NCBI GenBank assembly: GCA_016929095.1
Contig: JAFGJM010000060.1
Span: forward strand, 1-64,000
Length of the DNA: 64,000 bases
Source of the DNA: Anaerolineales bacterium
GTDB taxonomy: Bacteria; Chloroflexota; Anaerolineae; Anaerolineales; UBA4823
Direction of reading: 5' to 3'
The position numbers and the translations under genes were made by a program. The notes under the pieces are model-generated. The model did not search any database, was not told where the DNA came from, and worked only from the letters and a program-made list of their open reading frames with translations. This document shows, piece by piece, positions 1-9,151 of this stretch; position 1 is the stretch's first letter; each line of letters opens with the position of its first letter.

Positions 1-327
1 GGCTGCCAGGTTCTTCATACCTTCAGAGACAATGGCGTGCGCCAAAACGGTGGAGGTGGTGGTGCCATCGCCGGCGATGTCGTTGGTTTTGGTGGCGGCT
101 TCTTTAAGCAATTGAGCGCCCATATTTTCGAATGGGTTTTCCAGCTCGATTTCTTTAGCGACGGTTACGCCGTCGTGTGTAATGGTTGGGGAACCGAATT
201 TGCGATCCAGGGCAACATTGCGTCCCTTGGGGCCTAAAGTCGTAACGACTGCAGTCGCAAGCACGTCCATGCCACGTTGCAAACTGCGGCGTGCTTCTTC
301 TGAGAATACCAGTTGTTTAGCTGTCAT
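1..327 (-). CDS. groL: GroEL chaperonin, N-terminal part (cut by window start)
   Basis: This is the first 109 codons of the 60-kDa chaperonin, which forms the folding chamber that works with GroES in the cytoplasm. The translation shows the family N-terminus: the ATP-site segment [10 protein letters not shown], the following [12 protein letters not shown], and the GDGTTT motif that contacts the nucleotide phosphates. The ATG at 325-327 is preceded by a good AAGGAGT ribosome site. It lies 35 bp downstream of groES on the same strand, so both belong to the CIRCE-controlled operon. The rest of the gene lies outside the window. Confidence 0.97.
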   Translation of the reverse strand, partial: MTAKQLVFSEEARRSLQRGMDVLATAVVTTLGPKGRNVALDRKFGSPTITHDGVTVAKEIELENPFENMGAQLLKEAATKTNDIAGDGTTTSTVLAHAIVSEGMKNLAA

Positions 328-362
328 TGATAATTTACTCCTTCAAAAATAAAAATGAATTA

Positions 363-659
363 CTAACCTTCGACGATTGCTAAAAGGTCGCTCTCGCGCA
401 GGATGAGCAATTTCTTGCCTTCAACCTTGATCTCGGTGCCTGCATACTTGGCGAATAGAACGGTGTCGCCCTTGGCGACATCCATGGGGATGCGTTTCCC
501 TTCGTCGTCGCGCTCGCCGGGGCCGACAGACAAAACTGTACCTTTTTGGGGTTTTTCCTTGGCTGTTTCAGGAAGCACAATACCGCCAGCAGTGACCTCT
601 TCTTGTTCGATGGGTTCCACTACCACACGGTTGCCTAGGGGTTTTAAGGACATTGACAT
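363..659 (-). CDS. groS: GroES co-chaperonin
   Basis: A 98-residue 10-kDa co-chaperonin, the usual length. It caps the GroEL chamber. The N-terminal [16 protein letters not shown] strand, the mobile loop ([14 protein letters not shown]), the GTVLSVGPG strand and the C-terminal [10 protein letters not shown] are all typical. The start ATG at 657-659 follows an AAGGAGG ribosome site. The gene is the first of the groES-groEL operon, with a promoter and CIRCE operator directly upstream, so HrcA-type heat-shock repression is expected. hrcA itself is not in this window. Confidence 0.98.
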   Translation of the reverse strand: MSMSLKPLGNRVVVEPIEQEEVTAGGIVLPETAKEKPQKGTVLSVGPGERDDEGKRIPMDVAKGDTVLFAKYAGTEIKVEGKKLLILRESDLLAIVEG

Positions 660-709
660 ACCTACCTCCTTGAGGATTGATTGGTTTAATTACCAGGATT
701 CATGTAATT

Positions 710-742
710 AAGTTAGCACTCTCTAATAATGAGTGCTAACTT
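710..742 (-). promoter_or_regulatory. CIRCE operator (HrcA binding site)
   Basis: The sequence contains a perfect TTAGCACTC-N9-GAGTGCTAA (713-739), which is the CIRCE consensus, and the inverted repeat extends to 12-bp arms (710-721 and 731-742). It lies between the predicted groES promoter and its ribosome site, where bound HrcA would block transcription. Confidence 0.97.
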
Positions 743-750
743 ATGCCCGA

Positions 751-779
751 ATGATACCGATTTTTTTTTAAAACGTCAA
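751..779 (-). promoter_or_regulatory. sigma70-type promoter of groES-groEL
   Basis: On the minus strand there is TTGACG (774-779) and TATCAT (751-756) separated by exactly 17 bp. The inferred transcription start falls at about 744, at the edge of the CIRCE element. The spacer is A/T-rich. Confidence 0.8.
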
Positions 780-867
780 GGGGCAGATAAAAATGTTAAT
801 GAAATTCTGATATTTTATATATAATTGGGATAGAGTCCGCGAGATGGTTTTTTTACTTCCGACCTTA

Positions 868-945
868 ATTACCTGGTTGACTGATACCATTTTCCCTAAT
901 CGCCTTATTACCCGATTGACTGATCCCATTTACCTTTCTTTTATC
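868..945. repeat. imperfect 39-bp tandem duplication in groES upstream gap
   Basis: Two adjacent copies begin ATTACCTGGTTGACTGATAC (868) and ATTACCCGATTGACTGATCC (907), 39 bp apart, with most bases matching over the first 28 positions. The gap 780-1122 otherwise holds no convincing gene. A short open frame at 844-1074 is low-complexity and overlaps this repeat. Confidence 0.5.
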
Positions 946-1122
946 CCTTCATTTTTGCCAATTCTTAACCCAAATTTTCTTTCTTCTTGGGGGTTCGATG
1001 ATACAATTTACCTTAGACACGACTATGATAAAAGGCAGCCTGGAAAGGGATGTATTTGGCAAGCATTTATTTGATCACGCCCGGTTGGAGCCGCGGCGAC
1101 TAACTTTTCACTCTTAATAAAA

Positions 1123-4100
1123 ATGTCAATTCTCTTTACCTTGCTTTCTTCTCCCAGCTACATCAACCTGCCGCAGGGTATGTGGGCAAAGATCCTCACC
1201 GGGTTGATCTGGTTATTCATCTTGGGAGTAGAAGCACGGATAATCACGAGTTCTCGGGGTTTCACTCACCGTTGGAGCCGCCGTTCCTGGGTAGTTTGGA
1301 TGGTGCTGGTAATGGCGGTACCTCTCACCAGCCTGTTTCTCGGCGTGCGCCTGCCATCGATTAATTTACTACCCTCTCCGGCTGTTTCTATTTCCGACCA
1401 GGGTTCAGCCCTCATGGTCTTTTCGTTTCTGCCCTGGATGTTAGCCGGGGGATTATTTGGCGCTACATCCGCATCAATTTTAGCCGGCTTTTCGGGGCTG
1501 CTTTTAGCGTTCTGGGAAACTCATAGTCCTTTCACGCCCCTGATCTATATTCTTTTAGCTATCTTATTTTGTGCGGCTATTAACCAGCGTTATCGCACAT
1601 TTTTCTATAAATTGATCCGCCATCCCCTGATTGCGATCATATTGATTTCGCTGGTATATGTCAGCGCATTTTTTATCGAAACCGTGTTTGTCTCCTCCGG
1701 GTTTTTAGCCAGCCGATTAGACTATGCCATCCGCCAGTTAGGTATGGCGTTTCTCACTTATATGGGCTGTGCTCTGGTAGGCGGTGTATTCGCCGAAATC
1801 TTTGCCCTGGCCATGCCCATGTCTTGGGGTAACCGGGGCAGCCTGCTTCCTTCTCCGGCAGAGAAAAGCCTGGAAGGCCGATTCATGTATTCCATCGCGC
1901 CCATTGCCTTTGTCTTGATCCTGGTGCAAATAGGTGTCGCCTGGTTTGTAGCCGAGCAGGCAGCCAGAGATATGCTGCACCAACGCCTGGCAAACACCGC
2001 ACAGGTGACCACCGAAAGCCTGCCGTTTTTCATGGAAACCGGGCAAAGCTTGATGGCGCAATTGGTCGATAACGAAGAACTGCTCACCAGCACACCATCT
2101 GAATTGACCGATGTCTTGCGACAATATCTGCGTTCTGTGCCCTATTACAAGCAGGTGTACATGTTGGACGCAGAGGGCAATTCGATTACCGGATACCCTG
2201 AACGCCATTACCCCCAAGCCAATTCTTCGGAAGACGAGAAAGAGGGAATTCAGCGTGCGTTGGATGGCATTCCGTTTCAGATGTACCCCATTCCACCCAC
2301 CGAAGGACAATCCACTGCGCAGGTGGCGTTTATTGCGGCTGTTTTTGATCAATATCATCGAGTAGAGGGTGTGCTGGTCGGTCACACCGATTTGTCGACC
2401 AATCCATTTACCCAGCCCGTCATGAACAGCCTGGAAAACCTGGGCGAGATCAATGGCGAGGGGTTGTTGTTAGATGAGTACGGGCGTATTCTTTATCACC
2501 CCGACGCCAATTTGCTCATGACCAACTATACAGGGCAAGTGGGGCATTCCGCTTTGTTTTACGATGAAACAGCCAGTGATGGTGTGCGCCGCCTGGTTTA
2601 TTTTCAACCGGCGGAAGGCAGCCCCTGGTCCATCGTGATTTCTGTGCCCGCCAGGAATGCCCAGCAACTTGCGCTAGATATTGCGACGCCGATTTTGGGG
2701 ATGATCCTTTGCCTGTCGCTGATGGGGGGATTCTTCTTGCATATTATCACCCGCCAGGTGACCCGCTCGCTGTATAACCTGGCAGATGAAGCTGCCAATA
2801 TCTCTCAGGGGGAGCTGGACCGCCCAATTCAGTTGGGGCGCGAGGATGAGCTGGGAAGGTTACGCAGGGCGTTCGAGCAAATGCGTCTGAGCCTCAAAGC
2901 CCGCTTATCAGAATTGAACCGTCTGCTGATGGTCAGCCAGGGGGTGGCATCCAGTCTGGATATATCACAGGCGGTGAGACCGGTCCTGGAAGCGGCGTTA
3001 TCCACCGGCGCTTGTTCGGCGCGGGTCGTTCTGCTGCCTTCTGTAATACCGGAATTGGAAGGCGATGGAGAAAGCTGCTTGTGCTTTTCGCTTGGGCCGG
3101 CGGGTGAATCCTACGACCTGTTGGATGATCAGATTCTCGAAATTGTACGCCAGCAAGACCGCATCACGCTGACCAACCTTCACCGGCCGCGGCTACTGCA
3201 GTTCCCATCCACATTTATCCCGCCAAATGCGTTATTGGCGGTGGCATTAAGACAGGAAAACACATATTACGGTGCATTGTGGGTTGCTTTTGACCGGGCG
3301 CATAATTTCTCCTGGGAAGAAGTACACTTTTTTATCACACTGGCGGGATACGCTGCCCTGGCAGCCTCTAATGCCCGCCTGTTCTTAAGCGCCGAAGTAG
3401 GCAAGCAGCGCCTGGAAGCCATCTTGAATTCCACCCCCGACCCGGTGCTGGTGACTGACCAGAAAGGGCGCTTGCTTTTGGCAAATCCCGCAGCCTGGAA
3501 GGCATTGGGATACGGTATGGAATGGGAACAGGGACAGCCCATCGAACGAGTAGTCACCCAACCCGAATTGCTGCAACTGATCCATTCTTCGGGGGAGGAA
3601 TCACGTCCGGTAGAGGTGGCGCTGCCCGACAGCCGCGTATATTCTGCCACGGTTTCTAATGTATTGGCGGAAGGCGCCCCGGTGGGGCGGGTTTGCGTCA
3701 TGCGGGATGTTTCGCGGTTTAAAGACCTGGATTCGCTTAAGTCCGATTTTGTTGCCACCGTCAGCCATGACTTGCGCTCGCCGCTGACTTTGATGCAGGG
3801 TTATGCGACCATGCTGGAATTGGTCGGGCAATTGAACGAACAGCAGGTCGGGTATGTGCATAAGATATTGGGCGGTGTGGAAAATATGTCGCGCCTGGTC
3901 AACAATCTACTGGATCTGGGGCGCATCGAAGCTGGGATTGGGTTACAGTTGGAGATGATATCGGCGCCAACGGTCATCAGCAATGTCGTCAGCAATCTGC
4001 AGTTGTTGGCTACCCAGCGCAAAGTTGAAATTCGCGTGGAAATGGAAAGCGAAGAATTGCCCTTATTGGAAGCCGATCCGGCGTTGTTACAGCAGGCTTT

Positions 4101-4431
4101 ATTTAATCTCATTGAAAATGCCGTCAAATATACCGAGACCAACGGCAGCGTCGAGGTGAAGACCCGTGCAACCGATGACCGCATGATTTTCGAAGTCAGG
4201 GATAGCGGGGTGGGTATCTCGCCGGTCGATCAGGCGCATCTTTTCGAAAAATTTTACCGCGGGGCGCAGATCGGCACACGCCAGGCGCGCGGCTCAGGGC
4301 TTGGATTGGCCATCGTGAAGTCTATCGTCGACCGTCATAACGGGCAGGTATGGGTGGAAAGCCAGCTCGGCATTGGCAGCACTTTCTTCTTGAGTTTCCC
4401 ATTGAGACAGGTCAAGAGAGAGAATCAATAA
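1123..4431 (+). CDS. Membrane sensor histidine kinase (7TM-Cache-HAMP-GAF-PAS-HisKA-HATPase)
   Basis: A 1102-residue sensor kinase. About six or seven hydrophobic segments fill residues 20-235, a further helix lies at 257-278, then an extracytoplasmic Cache-like sensor (about 280-515), a helix at 517-541, a HAMP linker (541-597), GAF (about 610-775) and PAS (about 780-875). The HisKA box SHDLRSPLTL places the phospho-acceptor at His882. The catalytic domain has the N box with Asn999, the G1 box DSGVGIS at Asp1027 and the G2 box GSGLGLAIVKS. No response regulator lies next to it, so its partner is unknown. Its kinase core (SDFVATVSHD) differs from the phytochrome-type cores of the 12-29 kb kinases. 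The N-terminal multi-helix block may itself sense a ligand; I do not recognise that part. Confidence 0.93.
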   Translation: MSILFTLLSSPSYINLPQGMWAKILTGLIWLFILGVEARIITSSRGFTHRWSRRSWVVWMVLVMAVPLTSLFLGVRLPSINLLPSPAVSISDQGSALMVFSFLPWMLAGGLFGATSASILAGFSGLLLAFWETHSPFTPLIYILLAILFCAAINQRYRTFFYKLIRHPLIAIILISLVYVSAFFIETVFVSSGFLASRLDYAIRQLGMAFLTYMGCALVGGVFAEIFALAMPMSWGNRGSLLPSPAEKSLEGRFMYSIAPIAFVLILVQIGVAWFVAEQAARDMLHQRLANTAQVTTESLPFFMETGQSLMAQLVDNEELLTSTPSELTDVLRQYLRSVPYYKQVYMLDAEGNSITGYPERHYPQANSSEDEKEGIQRALDGIPFQMYPIPPTEGQSTAQVAFIAAVFDQYHRVEGVLVGHTDLSTNPFTQPVMNSLENLGEINGEGLLLDEYGRILYHPDANLLMTNYTGQVGHSALFYDETASDGVRRLVYFQPAEGSPWSIVISVPARNAQQLALDIATPILGMILCLSLMGGFFLHIITRQVTRSLYNLADEAANISQGELDRPIQLGREDELGRLRRAFEQMRLSLKARLSELNRLLMVSQGVASSLDISQAVRPVLEAALSTGACSARVVLLPSVIPELEGDGESCLCFSLGPAGESYDLLDDQILEIVRQQDRITLTNLHRPRLLQFPSTFIPPNALLAVALRQENTYYGALWVAFDRAHNFSWEEVHFFITLAGYAALAASNARLFLSAEVGKQRLEAILNSTPDPVLVTDQKGRLLLANPAAWKALGYGMEWEQGQPIERVVTQPELLQLIHSSGEESRPVEVALPDSRVYSATVSNVLAEGAPVGRVCVMRDVSRFKDLDSLKSDFVATVSHDLRSPLTLMQGYATMLELVGQLNEQQVGYVHKILGGVENMSRLVNNLLDLGRIEAGIGLQLEMISAPTVISNVVSNLQLLATQRKVEIRVEMESEELPLLEADPALLQQALFNLIENAVKYTETNGSVEVKTRATDDRMIFEVRDSGVGISPVDQAHLFEKFYRGAQIGTRQARGSGLGLAIVKSIVDRHNGQVWVESQLGIGSTFFLSFPLRQVKRENQ

Positions 4432-4561
4432 AGAAGCTATTGGCTATAAGTTGTGAGCCATAAGCTTTTTAATTGTCAATTTAACCGATAAGGAAATTGC
4501 GGTGGTGGAAGGGAAATAAGTTAGAGGCGACGCATACGTCGCCTCTACCAGCAAAATATAA

Positions 4562-4700
4562 CCTGGCGTTGTCCAAAAAGTCAATTTTGTCATGTTGCAC
4601 GAAGTGTGTTTCACGAAGCGAAGCGAAACATCTTACATTGTTTAAGTATAGACCCTTCACTTCGCTCAGGGTGACAGGCTTCTTTTGGGACAACCCCAGG
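4562..4700. repeat. Family A short inverted-repeat element, copy 1
   Basis: A 139-bp non-coding unit with terminal inverted repeats: the left end reads CCTGGCGTTGTCCAAAAAG and the right end, reverse-complemented, CCTGGGGTTGTCCCAAAAG. Inside are GAAGCGAAGCGAAA and CTTCGCTCAGGGTGACAG. Related copies lie at 31964-32099 and, in reverse orientation, at 53576-53714. It occupies most of the gap between the kinase gene and the next gene. Confidence 0.75.
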
Positions 4701-4708
4701 TTTATCGT

Positions 4709-5152
4709 CTATTTACGTATTCTTTTCCTCACCTCATAATAAACCATCCATCCTAATAGCGCATCCACCGCCAGGGCTGCCAGACCGAACATGATCCGTC
4801 CGCCGATTTGGTCTTCGCCTGATACACTCACCGGCCCCAGGCTCACTTCGGAGGTGTAATGCATCCCCGGGGCAAACGCCGTCCAGTTGCATACGATGGC
4901 AACCAGAATAATGGTAGTAAATCCGAGCAGAGAGCGGATAATTGCGGGTGTTTTTTGCGGGGTGATCAATAAAATTCCACCCAGGAAAAACCCGCCGGCA
5001 ATCGCAGCCAGCACCCAGGATGGGGCGTTTGCGGCGCTGCGTGACTCCGGAATTACCCAAATTAGCAGGTAGGTTATCAATGACCCCATGAAGATCATGA
5101 CAAAACCAAAGAATACGGGCGCCCACCAGGGAGAAGGTTTCTTCTCAGTCAT
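4709..5152 (-). CDS. Small hypothetical membrane protein (4 helices)
   Basis: A 147-residue integral membrane protein with four hydrophobic segments at about residues 11-33, 44-62, 69-88 and 120-140, and a short basic C-terminus (VRKRIRK). I do not recognise the family. The segment between helices 3 and 4 (residues 95-118) is polar and probably outside. The gene stands alone, diverging from the hydrolase gene and converging on the kinase across a family A repeat. Nothing in the sequence points to a specific function. Confidence 0.8.
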   Translation of the reverse strand: MTEKKPSPWWAPVFFGFVMIFMGSLITYLLIWVIPESRSAANAPSWVLAAIAGGFFLGGILLITPQKTPAIIRSLLGFTTIILVAIVCNWTAFAPGMHYTSEVSLGPVSVSGEDQIGGRIMFGLAALAVDALLGWMVYYEVRKRIRK

Positions 5153-5257
5153 CGCTCAAATGTCCATTGTTGTGTTATCCATCATTTTTCCTGAGGTGGG
5201 AGGTGTGCTACAATTGCATTATAAATTAGAATTGGTAAACAAAGGAGTTGACGCGGG

Positions 5258-6109
5258 ATGGGAACATGGATTGAAGGCGAGATCTTTGATAGCGAAATCA
5301 GACTGCATTATTACCGCACGGGCGGGATCAAACCCCCGGTGGTGATGGTGCATGGTTTTACCGACAATGCCTTATATTGGACTCATACCGCCAAAGCATT
5401 GGAGGGCGTTTATGATGTGATCATGTACGATGCCCGTGGACATGGCGCCTCCGATCGGGCCAAAGGGCGCTTCAGTGAACAGGATCGTATCGATGATTTG
5501 CTGCGCGTCATTCAAGCATTAAAGCTTGAGCAACCCGGTTTGATCGGTCACTCCATGGGAGGCGCTACGATTGCAAATACGCTCGCCCAACAACCTACCC
5601 TGGCGCGCTGGGCGATCCTGGAAGATCCCGCCTGGAAGGATATTCCCGAACCCACATCCATTCACCAGGCGGCGATCATGGTGCAAGAGCGCTATGCTTA
5701 TGTCGAATCCTGGCGCGAATGGCTGATCTGCCTGCAGGTTAACGCCTGGGAAGATGCCCTGAGAAAATTAAGAGAAGAGTCGCCAAAATGGTCGGAGCTC
5801 GACGCAAAATTATCATTAGACGCCCGCCGGCAATTCGAAATGGACTTGTTCAACTATTTTCCACCCGAGCGTATGGAATGGCGGAATGCGGTCCCCTATT
5901 TGAATATTCCTTTCCTGTTATTGACCTCCCACCCGGAGCGCGGCGGGGTCGTCTCGCCGGAGATCGCCCGGGAAACAATCCGTTTAGCGCCATCCGGACG
6001 CTGGGTACAATTTCCGGAGGTTGGGCATAGTATTCGCTTTGACGATTTCGAGGCTTATTTCAAGGCGGTGAAGGCGTTTTTAAAAGACGTGGATAACGTG
6101 GATTTATAA
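5258..6109 (+). CDS. Alpha/beta hydrolase
   Basis: A 283-residue cytoplasmic alpha/beta-hydrolase-fold protein with no signal peptide. The oxyanion-hole motif HGF is at residues 32-34, the nucleophile elbow GHSMGG gives Ser99, and the C-terminal VGHSIRF gives catalytic His257. The strand that normally ends in the acid (in relatives typically followed by PERGG) reads LLTSHPERGG here, so the usual Asp is a His at 225. The acid may be supplied from another loop, or activity may be altered. An AGGAG ribosome site lies 11 bp before the ATG. Substrate cannot be predicted; relatives are annotated as esterases, haloperoxidase-like or C-C hydrolases. Confidence 0.9.
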   Translation: MGTWIEGEIFDSEIRLHYYRTGGIKPPVVMVHGFTDNALYWTHTAKALEGVYDVIMYDARGHGASDRAKGRFSEQDRIDDLLRVIQALKLEQPGLIGHSMGGATIANTLAQQPTLARWAILEDPAWKDIPEPTSIHQAAIMVQERYAYVESWREWLICLQVNAWEDALRKLREESPKWSELDAKLSLDARRQFEMDLFNYFPPERMEWRNAVPYLNIPFLLLTSHPERGGVVSPEIARETIRLAPSGRWVQFPEVGHSIRFDDFEAYFKAVKAFLKDVDNVDL

Positions 6110-6114
6110 TTATT

Positions 6115-6412
6115 CTAACCACCTGACAGTTTTCATGTACTGTCATTGCGAGTAAGTCCATATCGCTAAGGCGTTCTTCTACCTGAAAGGAACTCAACTC
6201 TCTTGTCATTCTGAGCGCAGCGAATAATTTAATTGATGATCGTGCAGATTCTTCGGTCGCCCTGGCGGGCTTCCTCAGAATGACAGTTCCTTAGGAGCGA
6301 GGAACGAGCAAAGCAATCTTCTAATGGACGTCTATTTTTACAGATTCCAGATTGCTTAAGGGCAAAGAACGCCCTTCACAATGACAGAAAAATAAAAGTG
6401 TAGGGTAGATAG
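6115..6412. repeat. Family B short inverted-repeat element, copy 1
   Basis: A 298-bp non-coding element that fills the gap between two genes almost exactly. Its left end CTAACCACCTGACAGTTTT matches, as a reverse complement, the right end of the copy at 31700-31921. Its right end reads GTGTAGGGTAGATAG. Inside are modules of the TGTCATTGCGAG, TCATTCTGAGCGCAGCGAA, GCCCTGGCGGGCTTC and GAACGAGCAAAGCAATCTTC type, seen in altered order in the other two copies. Confidence 0.75.
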
Positions 6413-6413
6413 A

Positions 6414-7133
6414 TTATCTTTTATTTAATACCAGGTGTGCAAACTTTCCCAGCAGCGCGGCGCTGGCAGGGGTTTCGCACACCTGCGCCAACAATGCGTC
6501 TGTATCTTGCCCCTCATCGATCAACATCTGGCGGTAATGGTGGATATAGAAACGCATCACATCGGCGTCAAATTCGGGATGGAATTGCACGCCCCAGGTA
6601 TTACCCAAAACGAACATCTGACACTCGTCTTTGCAGCTGTACGCCAATGAAACGGCGCCCGGGGGTAATTTCAGAACCGTCTGCTTATGAAAGACTTGCG
6701 CCGGGAATTTATCCGGCAACTGGTTTAACCATGGATACTGGCGGGCGGAGGGATGCAGATTGACCGTAGTGACGCCATATTCGCCGCCGCGTGGATTGTC
6801 ACCCGCCTCGCCGCCCAGGGCATACGCCAGCAACTGGTGCCCAAAGCAAATGCCCAACATCGGCAGACCCTGGCAGGCGGCTTGCGCCAGCCAACTGGCG
6901 GTGGCTTCGATCCAGGGCAGGTGCTCGGTGACATTGTGGTGCGAACCGGTGATAACAGCGGCGGCGAACTGTTCGGCGTCCGGTATAACTACGCCTTTCT
7001 TCACATCTGCTACCCAAACCGGATGGGAATCTCCCAGGCCGGCTGCAATCCAATCTTCGAAATCACCTTTTTTAGTGAAAAGCCCGGGCACGGTGCTGCC
7101 GGTTTTGATGATCAATATGGGTTTGTTTTTCAT
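6414..7133 (-). CDS. Class I glutamine amidotransferase-like protein
   Basis: A 239-residue protein of the GMP-synthase-type glutaminase family. The catalytic triad is intact: Cys96 in GICFGHQ, and His185 with Glu187 in VQFHPEFD. The ITGSHHNVTE stretch resembles the oxyanion strand motif of this family. There is no fused synthetase domain, so it belongs to the free-standing group (GuaA N-domain-like, YfeJ or gamma-glutamyl-gamma-aminobutyrate-hydrolase-like). It probably hydrolyses glutamine or a gamma-glutamyl amide, but the acceptor is unknown. It is followed 14 bp from the next minus-strand gene, the M28 peptidase, and may be co-transcribed with it. Confidence 0.92.
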   Translation of the reverse strand: MKNKPILIIKTGSTVPGLFTKKGDFEDWIAAGLGDSHPVWVADVKKGVVIPDAEQFAAAVITGSHHNVTEHLPWIEATASWLAQAACQGLPMLGICFGHQLLAYALGGEAGDNPRGGEYGVTTVNLHPSARQYPWLNQLPDKFPAQVFHKQTVLKLPPGAVSLAYSCKDECQMFVLGNTWGVQFHPEFDADVMRFYIHHYRQMLIDEGQDTDALLAQVCETPASAALLGKFAHLVLNKR

Positions 7134-7147
7134 GGTGTTGCCCTATA

Positions 7148-8581
7148 TTAGTTTATAACGGAATTGATCACCTGGGGCAAATAAATATAAAATTCTTCGG
7201 TTTCTTCGTCGGGGATTGGTAATGCCAGCGTGGCGACCGTGCCCACCGCGGCGCGCACAAAATTAACATAATAGGTCTGGTTCAATGCCGATAACCTGTC
7301 ATTCGAGGTGTGATAATTGGGGTTGAAATCGTCACCGTCGTCCTCGATAGCCAGGATGGCGGGATAACCATAATTCCAGAAAGGCGAATGGTCGCTTTGG
7401 GTTAAACCATCCGGGACAATTTCAGGGGATAATTCCTCATCCAGTCCATAATCGTTGACTACAGCAATGAAGGCGGTGGCAATGGCAAGATCTTGCGTAT
7501 AGGATGAGTGTGTACTGAGGCTGGTATGCAAGTTAACCACCGGTTCTCCAAGCTCATCCCAGGCGATCATATCCAGGTTGAGCACGTAGACGATATTTTC
7601 GCCCAGGTTATACGCCTGCTCAGCGTAGGCGCTGCTGCCAAACAACCCTTGCTCCTCGCCGGTGAAAATCACGAACCTCACGGTGCGTTCGAATTCATAC
7701 TGGCTGAGAATTTCGGCGGCGGTTAGAACTCCCACTGTGCCGCTGGCATTATCGTCGGCGCCGGGCGCTGGAATGCTGGCGGGCAAATCATCGATATGGG
7801 CGGTGATCAAGACAATTTCATCGGCTGCCGTATTCCCGGGCAGTTCGCCGATCACATTACGCATATTGATTATTTTGCCGTTGCTCCAGGTGTGATAGGT
7901 GGGCGTGATGCCGTAACTTTGCAGGGTTTCAAAAGCAAATTGGGTAGCTTTTTCAATCTCCGTTGTGCTATAGCTGTAACGTGTAGCAATTGTGTAGGAT
8001 GCCCCGCCGATCACTGTTGGCCACTCACCGGTCAATTGCCCGGTGAGCGTGTAGACCTCGGCAGCGTCTACCTGAGCGATCATTTCGGCAATATCCGCGT
8101 TATAGCCATCTGTCACAGCCAGGGGGGCTGGATGCAGGTTCAGTATTAATGGTTTCGCCGGGAGCGGCGACAACTCGTAACCGGCGTTCTTCCAGGCGAG
8201 AGTGAAAGCATTTTCCTGCCGGTTGATGCGGATCACCCCCGTATACCCGTCATGGTATACCCACCTTCCGAAAGCCGGCGGTTCGGCATCGAGTTTTCGG
8301 GCGGTCACTAACCAATATGCGGCGCCGGCGGCGTTGCTATCCAGGATTTCATAATCTGCCTGAGATTTCTCTAATTGCGATACCTGCGCCAACACCAATG
8401 CGTAATCATTTCCTTGTTCATCTCGCAGTAAGGCATAGATCGGGAGGTCGATGATCGTTTCGATATTGGAAAATTCGACTCGCGCTAATACAAACGCATC
8501 ATAGGCTGCCAGTACTTTTACGTATAAACCGGTGAAGGCGAATGCCAATGCAATTATGACAAGTACGATGATTTTTTTCAT
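7148..8581 (-). CDS. Secreted M28-family zinc aminopeptidase with C-terminal YLP tail
   Basis: A 477-residue exported metallopeptidase. An N-terminal signal or anchor (residues 2-22) is followed by about 200 residues of unassigned sequence, a possible PA-like or inhibitor region, and the M28 catalytic domain from about 235. The co-catalytic zinc ligands are visible: His262 and Asp264 in AHIDD, Asp276/277 in GADDNASG, the Glu309-Glu310 pair in TGEEQG, Asp337 in NLDM and His424 in YHTSND. It should release N-terminal residues from peptides outside the membrane. The C-terminus (YIYLPQVIN) carries the YLP tail shared by four other exported proteins of this window. Substrate preference cannot be read from the sequence. 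Confidence 0.92.
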   Translation of the reverse strand: MKKIIVLVIIALAFAFTGLYVKVLAAYDAFVLARVEFSNIETIIDLPIYALLRDEQGNDYALVLAQVSQLEKSQADYEILDSNAAGAAYWLVTARKLDAEPPAFGRWVYHDGYTGVIRINRQENAFTLAWKNAGYELSPLPAKPLILNLHPAPLAVTDGYNADIAEMIAQVDAAEVYTLTGQLTGEWPTVIGGASYTIATRYSYSTTEIEKATQFAFETLQSYGITPTYHTWSNGKIINMRNVIGELPGNTAADEIVLITAHIDDLPASIPAPGADDNASGTVGVLTAAEILSQYEFERTVRFVIFTGEEQGLFGSSAYAEQAYNLGENIVYVLNLDMIAWDELGEPVVNLHTSLSTHSSYTQDLAIATAFIAVVNDYGLDEELSPEIVPDGLTQSDHSPFWNYGYPAILAIEDDGDDFNPNYHTSNDRLSALNQTYYVNFVRAAVGTVATLALPIPDEETEEFYIYLPQVINSVIN

Positions 8582-8659
8582 GTTGCCTTTGTTTATTTGT
8601 GTATGAGAGAGGGTCTATGGAAAAATGGTATTGAGAGCGGTCATTTATTTACAAACCGG

Positions 8660-9151
8660 TTAATCGTCGATGATGATCCTCCGCTTGCGATATACATCAT
8701 AATCCGGCACCAGCCGGTCGTATTCGTCATCCATCAAAGGTGATGAGATCATGAAGTCGGCGGTGGCGCGGTTGCAGGCCGTGGGGATATTCCAAACCAC
8801 CGCCATACGCAGCAACGCTTTTACATCCGGATCATGCGGTTGAGGTTCAAGCGGGTCCCAAAAGAAGATAAGAAAGTCAATGGCGCCTTCAGCGATCTTT
8901 GCCCCAATTTGCTGGTCGCCGCCCAGTGGGCCGCTTTGCAATTTTTGGACGTTTAGCCCCAATTCTTTTTCGAGAAATTCCCCTGTGGTACCTGTCGCAT
9001 AGATAATATGATGCGCCAAGAGATCGCGGTTGAATTTTGCCCATTCGACCAAATCGCTTTTCTTATTATCGTGGGCAACCAGGGCTATTTTTTTATCATG
9101 TTGCATTTCAATACGCTTATTAACCATATTTACCCCATCAGACAATTTCAT
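8660..9151 (-). CDS. mgsA: Methylglyoxal synthase
   Basis: A 163-residue cytoplasmic enzyme that converts dihydroxyacetone phosphate to methylglyoxal and phosphate, bypassing lower glycolysis when phosphate is short. The family signatures [18 protein letters not shown], the catalytic [11 protein letters not shown] (Asp79) and [20 protein letters not shown] are all present. The start at 9151 overlaps the end of the HD-GYP gene by 14 bp. Starting at Met9 (9127) would give a length closer to the usual 150 residues. The overlap suggests translational coupling with the c-di-GMP phosphodiesterase gene. Confidence 0.96.
   Translation of the reverse strand: MKLSDGVNMVNKRIEMQHDKKIALVAHDNKKSDLVEWAKFNRDLLAHHIIYATGTTGEFLEKELGLNVQKLQSGPLGGDQQIGAKIAEGAIDFLIFFWDPLEPQPHDPDVKALLRMAVVWNIPTACNRATADFMISSPLMDDEYDRLVPDYDVYRKRRIIIDD

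Noticed and set aside
868-945. CRISPR-like repeat
   Set aside because: Only two units, directly abutting with no spacers; no cas genes in the window.
844-1074. 76-codon open frame upstream of the first kinase
   Set aside because: Low-complexity, built partly from a 39-bp tandem repeat, with no ribosome site or family match.
4497-4739. 80-codon open frame after the first kinase
   Set aside because: It runs through the family A repeat and into the opposite-strand membrane protein gene.
6115-6412. Insertion sequence
   Set aside because: No transposase frame in any of the family A or B repeats; they are at most non-autonomous elements.
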